From: Nannochloropsis oceanica | Lineage: Eukaryota; Sar; Eustigmatophyceae; Eustigmatales; Monodopsidaceae | NCBI GenBank assembly: GCA_004519485.1 | Contig: CP038119.1 | Location: forward strand, 186,001 to 250,000 | Direction of reading: 5' to 3' | Length of the DNA stretch: 64,000 bases | Shown: one piece after another, positions 51,090-62,293 of the stretch | Layout: every line of letters starts with the position of its first letter | How positions within the stretch are numbered: position 1 is the stretch's first letter | Made by a program: the position numbers and the translations under genes | Notes under the pieces: generated by a model | Told to the model about the DNA's origin: nothing | Database searches by the model: none | Seen by the model: only the letters and a program-made list of their open reading frames with translations

Positions 51090-53907
51090 ATGTCTACTGC
51101 CGCCGCCCCTACCAGCGCGCTGATTTCTCAAGCACAAACCAAGACTGAGGCATACCTGCCAAGGATTGACAGCCAACGAGCCCACACTGTGGGCTCCACG
51201 GATTTGGAGGGCGCGTTTCCTTACGAAAAGAAATACGTCGGTACGTCAAATTTTAGGCTAGGAGAGGAGGCGGGGAGGGCAAAAAGGGTGGGGGGGCATG
51301 GCCCGGATGGATTGACAGGAAAAGAAGTGTGGAGTTGAACGAGGTCTTCAAGTGGAAATTTCAGCAGCACCACCACCATCACACCACCACCAGCAGTGAC
51401 ACCAGCAGCAATAGCACTGTCATTCCATAACTTTCTGCTGCTCCTTCGCCCCTCCTCTTCGTGCACACGCCACAGCACACCTTGCTTCCAGTCACCCACT
51501 GGACACGCTCTTCCGTCTCCTTCCTCCCTCCCTCCCCCTCACCCACACATCGCTCACAGGCAAAGTTCGCGATGTGTACACCACCACGGACTCCCTTGTC
51601 CTCATCTCCACGGACCGCCAAAGCGCCTTTGACCGCAATCTGGCTTCCATTCCCTTCAAGGGGCAGGTGCTTAATCTCACTTCCCAATGGTACATTCACA
51701 TAAGAAGATGGCTTCTTCTTTTCCTTCCCTCCCTCTGCTCCATCTTTCCTCCTTCCGTTCCTTCACTCCTCTCTCCTGCTCTGCCGTGTGACGTCTCTCC
51801 ACAGCTTCCGTCATCGCACTCCCTCCTTCCTTCCTTCCCTTCTTCCCTCATTCTCCCCCACCCTCCTTCTTTCAGGTGGTTTGAGCAAAGCAAGGACTTG
51901 GTGCCCAACCACATCTTAGCCGTGCCGCACCCCAACGCCTGTGTGGGCAAGAAGTGCACCGTCTTCCCTGTCGAATTTGTCATGCGCGGGTAAGCCCTCC
52001 CTCCCTCCCTCCCTCCCATCTTTGTGGCGATTGCTTGTCTCAACGGCCACCTCTTATCCATCGGGAAGATCGAAATCTCCGTATCCCTTACGCCCCCTCC
52101 CTCCCTCCCTCCCGCACTCCCTCCCTCCCTCAGCTACATTACCGGGTCCACGGACACCTCCCTATGGACGAACTACAAGAGGGGTGTGCGGCAATACTGC
52201 GGCCACGCCCTCCCCGACGGCCTTAAGAAGAACCAGAAGCTCGGTAAGGAGATACCCGGAGGAGAGAGAGGGAGAGGGAGGGAGGGAGGGAGGGAGGATA
52301 CGGGTGTGTGGAGAGTCTTCGTCAGGGAATGGTTTCGGCCCTCTCTCCGTCTATCCCCCTCTCCCTCCCTCCCGCCCTCCCTCTCTCCAATTTTCCTCTT
52401 TCTCCTTCTCCGCGCGTTTCCGGCCGCCATGCCTCCTCTCTCTTCCCTGCCCCCTCCCCCTCCTTTCTTCCCCCGACTCATCTTCCCTCCCCCCCTCCCT
52501 CCCTCCCTCCCTCCCTCCCTCCCTCCCTTCCCCCGCAGCTGCCAACCTCCTGACCCCCACAACCAAGGACGCTACTCACGACGAGCTCATCTCCGCCGAT
52601 GAAATCCTCGCCTCTGGCCGCATGTCCAAAGAGGACTGGGACGTAAGCCCTCTCTCTCTCCCCCTCCCTCCCTTCCTCCACTTCACCGTTGCCTTCCTCC
52701 CCTCCCTCCCTCCCTCCCTCCCTAGCTCTGTGCCTCCTATTCCCAAGCGCTCTTTGCCTTTGGTCAGCGAGTGGCGGCCGAGCGTGGACTCATTCTGGTC
52801 GACACCAAATACGAATTCGGAAAGGTACGTCTTCCCCACCCTCCCTCCCTCCCTCCCTCCCTCCCTCCTCTCGGCTTTTTCTCAACAGAAGCTGTCCAAT
52901 TTCTTTCGTACCCTCCCTCCCTCCCTCCCTCCCTCCCTCCCTCCCTCTTTCCCCCCCTTTCGTAGACGGAAGATGGGCAAATCATTATCGTTGATGAAAT
53001 ACATACCCCGGATTCCTCCCGCTACTGGGTCGCTGAGACCTATGAGGCGCGCATGGCACAGGTAGGGAGGGGGGGAGGGAGGGAGGGAGGGAGGGAGGAG
53101 GAGTTATACGATGGGATAGGGCACAAACGTGCAAAGTGGCCCACTCTCTTACTCCCTTTCTCCTTCCCTCTTTTCCTCCCTCCCTCCCTCCCTCCCTCCC
53201 TGCCTTCCTCCCTCAGGGCCTGGAACCAGAGAACATTGACAAAGAATTTCTCCGCTTGTGGTTCAAGGTACGCCGCTCTCCTTCCCTCCCTCCTTCCCTC
53301 CCTCCCTCTCTCCCTCCCTCCTTCCCTTTTTCCCCCAGGACCGGGATGACCCCTGCAAGAAAATCTCCCTCCGTCCCTCCCTCCCTCCCTCCGTCCCTCC
53401 CTCCCTCTCTCCCTCCCTCCCTCTCTCCCTCCCTCCCTCCCATCCTCTCATCCCTCGCTTCCTCCCTCGCTCTCTCCTTTCCCTTGCACCCGACCTCTTA
53501 CCCATCCCTCCCTTCCTCCCTTCCTCCCTCCCTCTCTCCCTCCCTCTTTTCTGTAGGACCGATGCGACCCTTACAAGGACGCCACCCTCCCCGAGGCTCC
53601 GGCTGACTTGGTCAACGAGCTCTCTCGCCGGTACATTATGCTCTACGAGTGTATCACAGGTGACTAACCACGCGTATAGACAAGCCATCATTCCCTCCCT
53701 CCCTCCCTACTCCCCTTCCTCCTTCGCGTTGGGCGATCCCTTCCTAGTTCTTTACGAAGTACTTCTCCCTCCCCCTCTTCTCCCTCCCTTCTGCTCCCCC
53801 TCCTTTCCTCCCTTCTTCCAGGGTTGGACTTTGCGTTCCCTGATGTCAAAATCACTGCCAACGACTCGCTTCGTGCGGCCTTGGGATCTCACTACAAGAA
53901 GCAGTAG
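51090..53907 (+). CDS. SAICAR synthetase (phosphoribosylaminoimidazole-succinocarboxamide synthase)
   Basis: Purine biosynthesis: joins aspartate to CAIR with ATP to give SAICAR (yeast Ade1, bacterial PurC). Ten exons, 51090-51240, 51560-51689, 51876-51989, 52134-52243, 52539-52642, 52726-52824, 52966-53061, 53217-53267, 53557-53659 and 53822-53907, give 347 aa. Conserved blocks in order are [71 protein letters not shown] and EFLRLWF. A one-domain, stand-alone enzyme like that of yeast and plants, not the animal PAICS fusion. No plastid or mitochondrial leader is obvious in the first 20 residues ([20 protein letters not shown]), so a cytosolic location is possible, although plants do this step in the plastid. 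Intron 8 holds a decayed exon-9-like fragment. Confidence 0.96.
53339..53368 (+). pseudogene. Possible decayed copy of the 5' edge of SAICAR synthetase exon 9 in intron 8
   Basis: After a pyrimidine tract and CAG, the sequence can be read as DRDDPCKK. This resembles DRCDPYKD at the start of exon 9 (53557), which also follows a pyrimidine tract and AG. Nucleotide identity without gaps is only about 19 of 30, so the relation is plausible but not proven. It is not needed for the enzyme. Confidence 0.4.
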
Positions 53908-55003
53908 AGAGAGGGAGGGTGGGAAGTAAGAGGGCGTTGTCCTCGGATGTGGCAAACTTCCATAGAGAGATAGAGATTATGTGGATGCTGGCTGATTTGA
54001 TTTAACTATCTTTGGCAGCGACGGCGGGAGTGCGGAGGGAAAGAGGGCATTAATGGAGATTCTTTCGGTAAAGAAGAAGAAGGAGAAGAAGTAGCAAGAT
54101 TCACAATAACTGGCCTGTGCTTTGAAATCAGTTTCCTAAGACCCTTGTCTGCTTCTTTTTTGCCTTCGCCGTTCCCCACGAAAACTCACGGATGTACAAT
54201 GCACACGCACTGGATGACCCTCCCATATGATTGCTTGGCACGACTGGGTGGCTGGATGAAATTCGACGATTTACTTGCCTCCTCTTGTTGAGCACACATG
54301 CGTCAGCATAGACTCTTCCTGGTTGCTCTCTTTGTCTGTTGGTTTTTAATTTCTCTTCTTTCATTTTCTACCCCTACATATGTTGTTCGTGTTCGCAGCA
54401 GTGTCTCCGGAAGATGTTTCCTTTCTTTCCTTTTCCCTGTCATTCATTTGGTTTCCGACCTCTTCGTTTCGTTTGTTTTGCGGCTGGCGTCATGTTCTTA
54501 TGGAATCACTGTACAATTTTGGGCCCACCATACGTATCGGCCTCTTTTTAACCATGCGAAAACGCACTGTTCGGATTGATTCAATTGATTAAGCGAGGCT
54601 ATTCGCCATCATATATACACGGCCAATGACGCCTTACTGCTTGAATAAAGCACAACGCCACTTCCTTCCTTCCAGTCGACACATATAATTACGCTGCAGA
54701 CATGTGAAATTGCTCTCTTATGGGCGGTGTGGATTTCTGTGAAGACTTCCTTGTTATTCTATGCCACTGGCGTTGTTTCGATTTAAGCTTCTTCTACAAG
54801 TACGGTCACACGCACACGTACACGCATTCCACGGTTGTCCTTTTCTTTTCGCCTGAAACACATTTCGGAACTTCCTTTCCCGTCCACCCCCCACCTTCCC
54901 CTTGATACATAAAGCTACAAGTTTCCTGCCTCTTCACCCTCTGCCTATCCGTCTTCTGAGCCTCCCCCCCAAGAAAAGGCTTTTATTTTTTATTATTTTG
55001 CCC
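53908..55003. other. Intergenic between convergent SAICAR synthetase and carrier genes
   Basis: 1.1 kb without a supported gene. Free of GGGA arrays after about 53940. It holds two 3' UTRs. Confidence 0.4.
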
Positions 55004-56266
55004 TTAACATTGCCCACGGAAGATGCAATCGTCCAAGTACTTCCAGACCACACCGAACGCCATACCTTGGACGCCATTCGCCATCAAACGCAGGCCTAAT
55101 CCACGACCCAACAATCCTTTCACTCCATCCGTAGCCAAGATCTGTTCCGTCGTCTGCCGATAGGTCAGGAGCTCCACGCTTGCTTGTTTGCAGACCTTGA
55201 TGACTGTCAAGGAATTCGAGAGGATGTCGGAGGCCACACTGGCCGCGAAACCGATAAAGGCATTCCGGAACAGGCGGGACTTCATATCGGAGGGCTCCGG
55301 GAGCTTGGACTCACAAAGGTTATAAATGGCAAACCAAGGAAAATGTCCCAATACGTTTGCAGAGAAGGATGCCCCTGCGCCTTGGAAAAGCACCGACGGG
55401 CCCTTTCGAATCAGCTTGCGGTAGAGGGAGGACCAGCCGGGGTCTCCTTGCACTTGCTGGCAGATGATGATCGTGTCCAAAGGCATGATCACGATGCGCC
55501 ACAATGCCGAAGCCACAGAACCTGCGGCCGTCTTGAAGACAATGGGCAAGTTTTGGGTCTCCGCATGCCGGTCTAGCCAGGCCAGCATTCCGGCGTTGCC
55601 GGCCGTATCTCCAAAGCGGGAGGCGGGGGCATGAATCAAGGCCGGGATCAAACCACGATAGAATCGGCGTACGCCACCCTGCCGGTAAAGAACGCCAACT
55701 GTCTTGGCCAAAGGTGTGCCATGTGCTTGTTGATAGGACATGATCGTGCGGAGCCACATAAAGGCAGCCACATTGATGCCCATGGCGATTGCTCCCGACA
55801 CTCCCCCCGAAATCGTCCGCCCCCATACGGTGGTATCGAGTTCCTCTTGAAATTCTGAGTCAAACTTGAAGAAACCGGGGTCTTTCCCCTCCTGCTTCTC
55901 TCTCTGATTTAGGTAGGCATTAATGGCGTGCGTGCGGGTAGGGGGGATGGCGACGGGTGCGGCAGAACGAGAGAGAGATGAGTGACGCCTCAGTATCGCT
56001 GCGCGTTGGGACTGGTGGGGCGGCGGGTACCCGGATCGGGGTCGAAGTACTTCCTCTAGCAGCACCCATGGCTCCTTATCACACGCGATACCGCATGCCT
56101 CCCGAGGAAGCAGCGGCGAGCCCTTGGCTGTATACCCGCTGCTGTTGGTACCGCTGCTAGTGCTGGTGATGCGAGTGCGGGTGATGCTCCTGGAAAGGGC
56201 AGGATAGGTCACGCACCCTACCACACTTGTCACGCCTCTGTGACAGAGGCTGCCACCGCAAGTCAA
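55004..56266 (-). CDS. Mitochondrial carrier (SLC25)-like protein, 5' end unresolved
   Basis: The open frame gives about 420 residues without an internal intron. The core (from TTVWGRTISGGVSGAIAMGI) has three repeats with paired hydrophobic segments. Carrier-like features are RFYRGLIPALIHAPASRFGD, GSVASALWRIVIMPLDTIII and GLLGRGLGLRLMANGVQGMA. The PX[DE]XX[KR] signatures are degraded: only MPLDTIII and a weak SNSLTVIKVCK are visible. It is therefore an atypical carrier or carrier-derived scaffold, and its substrate cannot be inferred. There is no in-frame ATG between the upstream end and MGINVAAF, which is too far into the fold to be the start. A 70-base pyrimidine tract followed by GGCAG (about 56250) suggests a splice acceptor, so a 5' exon further right is likely. 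The N-terminus is basic and Ser/Arg-rich, fitting organelle import. Confidence 0.7.
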   Translation of the reverse strand: MTCGGSLCHRGVTSVVGCVTYPALSRSITRTRITSTSSGTNSSGYTAKGSPLLPREACGIACDKEPWVLLEEVLRPRSGYPPPHQSQRAAILRRHSSLSRSAAPVAIPPTRTHAINAYLNQREKQEGKDPGFFKFDSEFQEELDTTVWGRTISGGVSGAIAMGINVAAFMWLRTIMSYQQAHGTPLAKTVGVLYRQGGVRRFYRGLIPALIHAPASRFGDTAGNAGMLAWLDRHAETQNLPIVFKTAAGSVASALWRIVIMPLDTIIICQQVQGDPGWSSLYRKLIRKGPSVLFQGAGASFSANVLGHFPWFAIYNLCESKLPEPSDMKSRLFRNAFIGFAASVASDILSNSLTVIKVCKQASVELLTYRQTTEQILATDGVKGLLGRGLGLRLMANGVQGMAFGVVWKYLDDCIFRGQC

Positions 56267-57814
56267 GGAAGAGGAGGAGGAGAAGGAGGAGGAAGAAGAG
56301 GAAGAAGAAGAAGAGGAAGAGTGGGACGGAAAGGACCAGGCGGACGAATGCAGGCGGATATTCTCCAGGATTGTACTTGTTGTAATTTAGGTAGGGTAGA
56401 TGGTGATGGATGGCGCGTGGGACGTTGTTAAATCAAGTAGGACAATCACAAGCTTTTTATTGACGTCGTCTCTTTGCGAAATTTCAGAATAATCTGTGGT
56501 TGTTGCGTACGCATGTGGAGGGAAAGGAAGAGTGCTGGATAGATGAGATCAAGCCCTATTGCCTCAGGTGGTGTCAACCACGCAGGCCCTAGCCTTCCTT
56601 TTCCTCCAAATCTATTTACGTACTTCGTTTGTGTTGCAGTTGGCGTCGTAAGTGCATGCGTGTCGTCTTGTGTCCCCTCTTCTAAGCTGAAGTGGGTGCC
56701 TTTGTGTTGGGCTTGGAGATGAGGAGACGGCAGAAGGGGAGGATGAGGATTGAGTATGGAAAATTCAGCCTTTTAATCTGAAGGCCTCTGTTACAGTTCC
56801 ACGGTCAGTTGTTCCAAATAAACCTGGCCCCCGAAGCCGATTCCGTGGAATACTTGTGCAGGAGTGTTGGGGGAGGTAGGGTGGGTGATGTGTTATTTTC
56901 CCATCATACACTCAAGATCGTGGGTGCAAGCACAAGCATGACACTTTCAAGTGTGCAGTCGAGCAAAAAGCGACGGGGAAGGAACTCCGCACGACGGAGT
57001 GGAAACTTTTCAAGCAGCAGATGCACTTGAAGTAAGGATTATGGCATGAACTCCAGCGCCTCGGAATGAAGCACTCACCACTTTTGTGATAAAGGTAGCT
57101 TTCCAGCTTCAGGCAATGCTAGCCACACATACTGAATTGTTTGATGGTATTGAAAACAAGCTGCCCATTTTACCTCTCAAGTCAATCGCCTTGATCGCCA
57201 CAGAACACATTTCAGGACGCAGCAGGAGCAGAGTATCTTCGAAGCTCTCTTGCCCTGTCTGAAACGCAGCAGTGCAATCGGGGAAAAAAGCGAGACGCGG
57301 AAGTTGACACAGAGAGATGGAAGCATCGTTCAAGGCATAGACCCTGCCCCCTCCCTCTGCCGGGGGCATCAGCTTGACATACAGGAAAGAAGAACGTGAC
57401 ACGAGAAGGCGATGTGACATGAAAAGGCGAGCCTGTTGAACCTCCTCGCAGTCTCATTACACCGGCACCAACCCACGAAAGCCAAGTAAATCACAACGTA
57501 AACATCACAGCCCGCCGCGCAACATCTTTTTCGTTTCGTTTCGTCGTTTGTTTGTTTTTGGTTTTGGCGGACGTCGGTGGCAAGCGGTGGAGGATAGGAC
57601 CAATGGACTGTCCCTCCCTTCCCCGCCTGTGAGACCTCAAAATGGTTGCTGCTTTGATGCTCTTTTCCCATAAACTCGCTCTCCCGTACTATCTAGCAAG
57701 CAGCAATGTTCTCGTGCTCCAGGCCCAAGCTCGCGCCAAGCACTCGGCCACCTCAACCTCCCCCCTAGATCCTTTTCTCCCAATCCTCCCTCCACTTCCC
57801 TTCGAAGCCATTTT
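56267..57814. other. Intergenic / undetermined 5' exon region of the carrier gene
   Basis: 1.5 kb. It contains the long pyrimidine tract on the minus strand (56269-56330), the unresolved 5' exon of the carrier and the eL13 3' flank. A 103-residue open frame at 57109-57420 (minus) has no recognisable relatives and is not called. Confidence 0.35.
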
Positions 57815-58955
57815 TTACTCCTTATCGCCCTCCGCAGCTTTCCCCCGACGGATGCCCGCGAGCTTGGCCTCGTTAACGACTACCCGCAAGTGAGTGTAGG
57901 CACGAAACTTTTTCAACTCCTCTGAGACAGACACAAACTCCACCGGCTTCTTGCCCGTGGGCAACGGTTGGATGGTCCCTGTCGTCTGGATCGCTGCACG
58001 GCACTCAGCCGTGGTGCTGTCACCGGCCTTGGGCTTTTTCACACGGCCTATGGGAAAGACGATGAGCTTGGACTTGTACTCCTTCAGGCGTTGCACATTC
58101 GCTTGCAGGGACTCCACAGAGAGGTTGGTGCGGCGGTGGTCGACCGCGATCCCCACCGACTTGGCGTAGCTCTTTGTGATGCCGGCCTCTTTGAGCTCCT
58201 GTTTTACAGTAGATTCAGGAACAATTGGTGAGTGAGTGGTACATCGGAAAAGGCGGAGAGTCGGCTACGCACAGGATGCATCGTGAACTGAAATTCATGG
58301 AAAGAAGGGACCTTCCAGTACAGGCAACACAGAACAGCACAGCACACCTCTCCCCTCATTTCATCGCGTTTGCTAAATTTCCCATTCTCTCTACTGCCCA
58401 TCCTCCTTCCTCCTCAACTCTCTCCATGCCTTTGGCCACCCTTCCTTCTCTCCGCACCTGCATGGAAAAACCCTTGCCCAGGCGGGTCTTGTGGTTGTAG
58501 CGTTGGGTGGGAGGGTGCACCACCGGGCGGAGGAGCTGAGTGGGCCTCGGGGCGACGGCAGCCGCCTTAGCCTTGCGTGCTAGGCGGCGGGCCTTCTTCT
58601 TGGCGGGCTGTGGAGGGAGGGGGGAGGGAGGGAGGGAGGAAGGAAGGGGAGGAACATGGGACGGAGAGATGATGGTGAAAAGACATAGATGGAAGAAACA
58701 ACACACAAGGTGTGACATGATAACGCGGGCACACCAACACGAAGGCCTACAGATAGGACCAAAAGCTTGACCAAAATCAAAAGTGAGGCCTTTTACGCCA
58801 CTACACACACCATGCGACCGTGCATACACGCAGATGTGAAGAGGGGACTCCGCCGCTGGTGCATTCACACGTACCTGGTCAAACCATGTCTTGACACGGT
58901 TCTGCCAGTCCTTGTGGAAGTGCTGGTTGGGGATAACGTTGTTGTGTCGCACCAT
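57815..58955 (-). CDS. RPL13: 60S ribosomal protein L13 (eL13)
   Basis: Structural protein of the large cytosolic ribosomal subunit. Three exons, 58955-58875, 58607-58458 and 58198-57815, give 204 aa (human 211). The start ATG at 58955 gives [18 protein letters not shown], matching plant and algal eL13. Further matches are [20 protein letters not shown] and [20 protein letters not shown] followed by VFP. The upstream sequence has an AG acceptor just before the ATG (58960s), so a non-coding first exon is likely, as is common for ribosomal protein genes. Introns contain only modest GGGA tracts. Divergent from the SGF29-like gene. Confidence 0.96.
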
Positions 58956-59765
58956 CCTTCCCTGTGAACGTATGAATGAGGATGGAGAGAGGAGGGATAG
59001 GTGGGTGTGACAATGAGGGGAGGAGGATGATGCAGAGCGTTCTCTGCCTGCCAACCCGAGGCTTGTTTCGGGCCATCTGCTCGACAACTGAAGGCACAAT
59101 TTGCTGGTTGCCGGTGCTGCCGTAACCAGCTAGGTATGGTCACCACGGCCATGCCACCAGGCCAATGCAGACACGCCACTAGCAAAGAAGAAGGCATGCG
59201 GTGCGGCGAGGAGAAGAGGAGGCCGGGGTCTGTTGCTGCTGACCATCCACAGGCCTATTCCTCGTCCCCATTTCACCGTTTTGCTAGCAGCATAACAATG
59301 ATGGAAAGGTTGACAGAGAGTTAAACGGGTATGACGGGCATAGACTGTGGTAATTATGTGTACGAGGCCAAAGCGAAAGAACGCAAGGAGTGGATGGCGA
59401 GACGGTGGCTTGGTGCCGACTACACAGGTCTGTCCTCGCGAACCCCCCTTCTAAATCATGCTCCTGCACGTTTTTCCAAAGTTGTTCCTCGACCCACAGC
59501 GACTGCAAGGCACGGCGTTTGACCCAGTGGTATACTCCTTGCTGTGTTTAGTATTCTCATCAAAGAGGTGTCGAAGCCATCTCACTCGAAGACACCCTGC
59601 AAGAAGTACAATAACTGCCACAAGACCTTGTAAGCTTCTCTTACCATACCGGTGTCGACCTCCCTCTCCCTGACCCTCCCCCCTCCCTCAAGTAGGTACA
59701 ACATGAGCCCCAATCTGCCCACAAAATAAACCTGGTGCATGCGATAACTACAGAAGCAGCTACCT
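58956..59765. promoter_or_regulatory. Divergent intergenic region RPL13 / SGF29-like
   Basis: 810 bp with no supported gene. A putative non-coding first exon of RPL13 lies somewhere right of 58960. No named element is identified. Confidence 0.4.
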
Positions 59766-61839
59766 ATGGGCAAAGGAAGCAAAAAAGGAGGCGTTGCTGC
59801 CGCAAAAAATAGCATGCCTCCCCCCGCTTCTTCCCCTTTACCACTCCTCCACCCGACAGCGACAGCTCAATCTACCCCTATGGAGATACGTGTCAGACAA
59901 GTAGCGGTATGCATTTGTTACACTTTTTTTTTTGGGAGGTTCTAGTGATACTTGTCCGAAATGCTCTCCTCACACCAACCCATCTTACCATGCCCCATCC
60001 CTCCTTCCCTCCGCTCCCTCCCTCCCTCACTCCCACACTCCAACTCCACAAGGCCTCCCTCCTCCAAGAGGAAGGCGGAGGACCCGATAATTTTTTTGCC
60101 ATGACCCGCACACTTTCTCGGCTCAAAGAACAAGCCGCAATGAACACCCTTGCCTTCCAACGAGGCCGAGGCGACAGCGGCGGCAGCGGAGGAGTAAGAG
60201 GTGTTGAGGGCCTGGGACCGGATTCCGTGACATTAAAGCAGATGAGAGCAACATTGGTGAACACGGCAAGGTGCTGTGGAAGAATAGCGCACGAGGCAGA
60301 GGCATGTCTAGAGCTGCTAAAGCAGGAGCAGGAGCAGGAGCATCAGGGAGGAGGGGGTGGAGGGACGAAGAAGGAGAGTGGAAGGAGAGGAGGAGGAGGG
60401 GGAAGAATGGAGAAAGGGATGGAGGAAGAGGAGATGGACGAGATGATGATGTTTGCACAACAATCGTACGACGGCAGCTCGAGCCACCTTTTCCTCCCCG
60501 CCCTCCCCCCCTCCCTCCCTTCCCCTTCCTCCCTCCCTTCCCACCCTTCTTCGACTCCATCCCACCAGGGCCCCCGAGGGACATTGAGCACACACACGTC
60601 CGGTGGCGCCAGCACCAGCACCAGCACCAGCACCAGCACCAGCACCAGCGAAACCAGCAATACTGCTGTCATCCTTGCCAAGCAAGGTCGAAGGCTCGCG
60701 GCGATCGTCCACAAGGCCCGGCAAACACGGGAGGGCGGAAGGGAGGAAGGGGGGGAGGAACCCCGTCCCTCCTCCTCATTCTTCAAGCCGGTCAAACTCC
60801 CACATCTGGATCGGGCGCCGGAAGAAGGTGATGAGGCCGCTGCGAAGGTCTCCCCTGACGCAGCTGCCTGGGCGCTAACCACCGTCTTGGCCTTCAATAT
60901 GGTCACGGACAAGGTACATTCACATCTCCCTCCCTCCCTCCCTCCCTTCCTCCCTACCTCCCTCCCTCGTCCATCGTCCAGGGTCATGTTGCCTCCATCC
61001 CCCCTCCATCCCCCCCCCCTTTCCTCCCTCCCTCCCTCCCCCCTTCCCTCCCTTCCTCAGGTGGAAGTTGTGGACTTGGACGATGTCCGGCGACGCTCGT
61101 ACCTCATCGAGAGGAAAGACGTGATGCTCCTCCCCCGTCCTCATGCAGGAGGAGGAGAAGGAGGAGGAGGAGGAGGAGGAGGAGGGAAAGCGGAAGGGAA
61201 GAAACGGTCAGGCGGAGAGGCGGTGCCAAAGTACTACCCGAAGGAGTCGAGGGTGTTTGCCCTGTATCCTGGAACGACGGTGAGGGAGGGAGGGAGGGAG
61301 GGATGGAGGGTGGGAGTGGAATGGAGCATTGTTTTCTTCCGGAAATCATCTTTCCCCCTCTCCCTTTGTTGTCGTTTCTAATGCCTCTTCTCGCCTTGGT
61401 GTTTGTCGTCCCGTTTCTGTTGTTGGTGTTTGTCGTCCCGTTTATCGCCTTGGTGTTTGTCGTCCCGTTTCTGTTGTTGGTGTTCCTCATCTCTTTTCTC
61501 CTTCCATCCCATCCCGGCCTCTCGACCTTTTTCCAGTGTTTCTATCCAGCCGTCGTCGTGTCCTCCCTCCCTCCCTCCCTCCCGCCCTCCTCCTCTTCAG
61601 AGCCGGGGAGGGAGGGAGGGAGGGAGGAAGCGATGTGCGCCCTATGGTTCGACGACGACGAAGACGAGAGGGGTAACCCCAACGTGGTTGAGGTACGGAG
61701 GAAGGGAGGAAGGGAGGGAGGGCATGATTCCGCATGAATCCAGGTGCTCATCCACCCCTCCCTCCCTCCCTCCCTCCCTCCCACGCTCCCTCCCTCCCAG
61801 GTGCCATTCAAGTACATCACAATGGTTCCTGAGGAATAG
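59766..61839 (+). CDS. SGF29: SGF29-like tandem-Tudor subunit of SAGA
   Basis: SGF29 reads H3K4 methylation for the SAGA histone acetyltransferase. Five exons, 59766-59900, 60053-60913, 61061-61279, 61537-61692 and 61801-61839, give 469 aa. The C-terminal Tudor region is the diagnostic part: FNMVTDKVEVVDLDD (human TNKYEVDDIDE), YLIERKDVMLLP (human HTLSRRRVIPLP), RVFALYPGTTCFYPAVVV (human LVLALYPQTTCFYRALI), CALWFDDDEDERG and VPFKYITMVPEE. The N-terminal half is helical (MTRTLSRLKEQAAMNTLAFQ) with Gly/Glu/Arg and Ser/Pro low-complexity inserts. These include a (CAGCAC)-type Ser-Thr repeat near 60610-60650. Exon 4 contains an in-frame TCCC plus GGGA tract between the two Tudor parts. The start ATG at 59766 gives a basic MGKGSKKGG end. 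Confidence 0.82.
61396..61484. repeat. 27-bp tandem repeat in SGF29-like intron 3
   Basis: Three full copies of a 27-mer beginning TTGGTGTTTGTCGTCCCGTT start at 61396, 61423 and 61450, with a partial fourth. Copies 1 and 3 are identical; copy 2 differs at its last six bases. Confidence 0.9.
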
Positions 61840-62293
61840 GGCGGCGTCGATAGAGAGAGGGAGGGTAGGAGGGAAGGAGGGAGGGAGGGAGGTGATGAAT
61901 GAAACGTTTACAAAAGCGTGGATGAAAGAAGGATGATATAAATGACCGGTAAATAAGAGTGAGAAACAGGGGGTAACGAGGGAATTCGAAATAAAGAGAA
62001 AGAGAGAGGAAACGAGAAAGGAAAAAAAAAAACCAGCAAGAGGATGAAAGCGAAGAAATCAACAAGAGACGAATGAACTGGGCGATCGGTTGCCTTGGTC
62101 GTCATGCTTACCTTCCTTCCTTCCTTCCTTCCTTTTTCCTCCTTAAGGGCATGACTGCTCCCTTCCTTCCTCCCTCCCTCCCTCCCTCCCTCCCTCCCTC
62201 CCTTCCTCTTCCCTTCCGCCATCGTGTATCTTCTCCATACCACACACTTCCCTCCCTCCCTCGATCATTCCCTCCCTCCCTCCCTACTTGAGC
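61840..62293. other. Intergenic between convergent SGF29-like and Cys-rich genes
   Basis: 454 bp with TCCT and TCCC arrays (62110-62290) and no coding signal. Confidence 0.5.

Noticed and set aside
52024-53606. Long SLPP-rich plus-strand frames in the SAICAR synthetase region
   Set aside because: They read through introns. Phase-consistent exons with family motifs explain the locus better.
57109-57420. 103-residue minus-strand open frame
   Set aside because: Starts with ATG but has no recognisable domain, no splice partners that extend it and ordinary composition. Kept only as a remark in the intergenic entry.
61735-61760. Second AATCCAGGTGC-like acceptor before SGF29 exon 5, a possible third exon-edge copy
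   Set aside because: Only about nine bases match around the acceptor and the rest diverges; too short to call.
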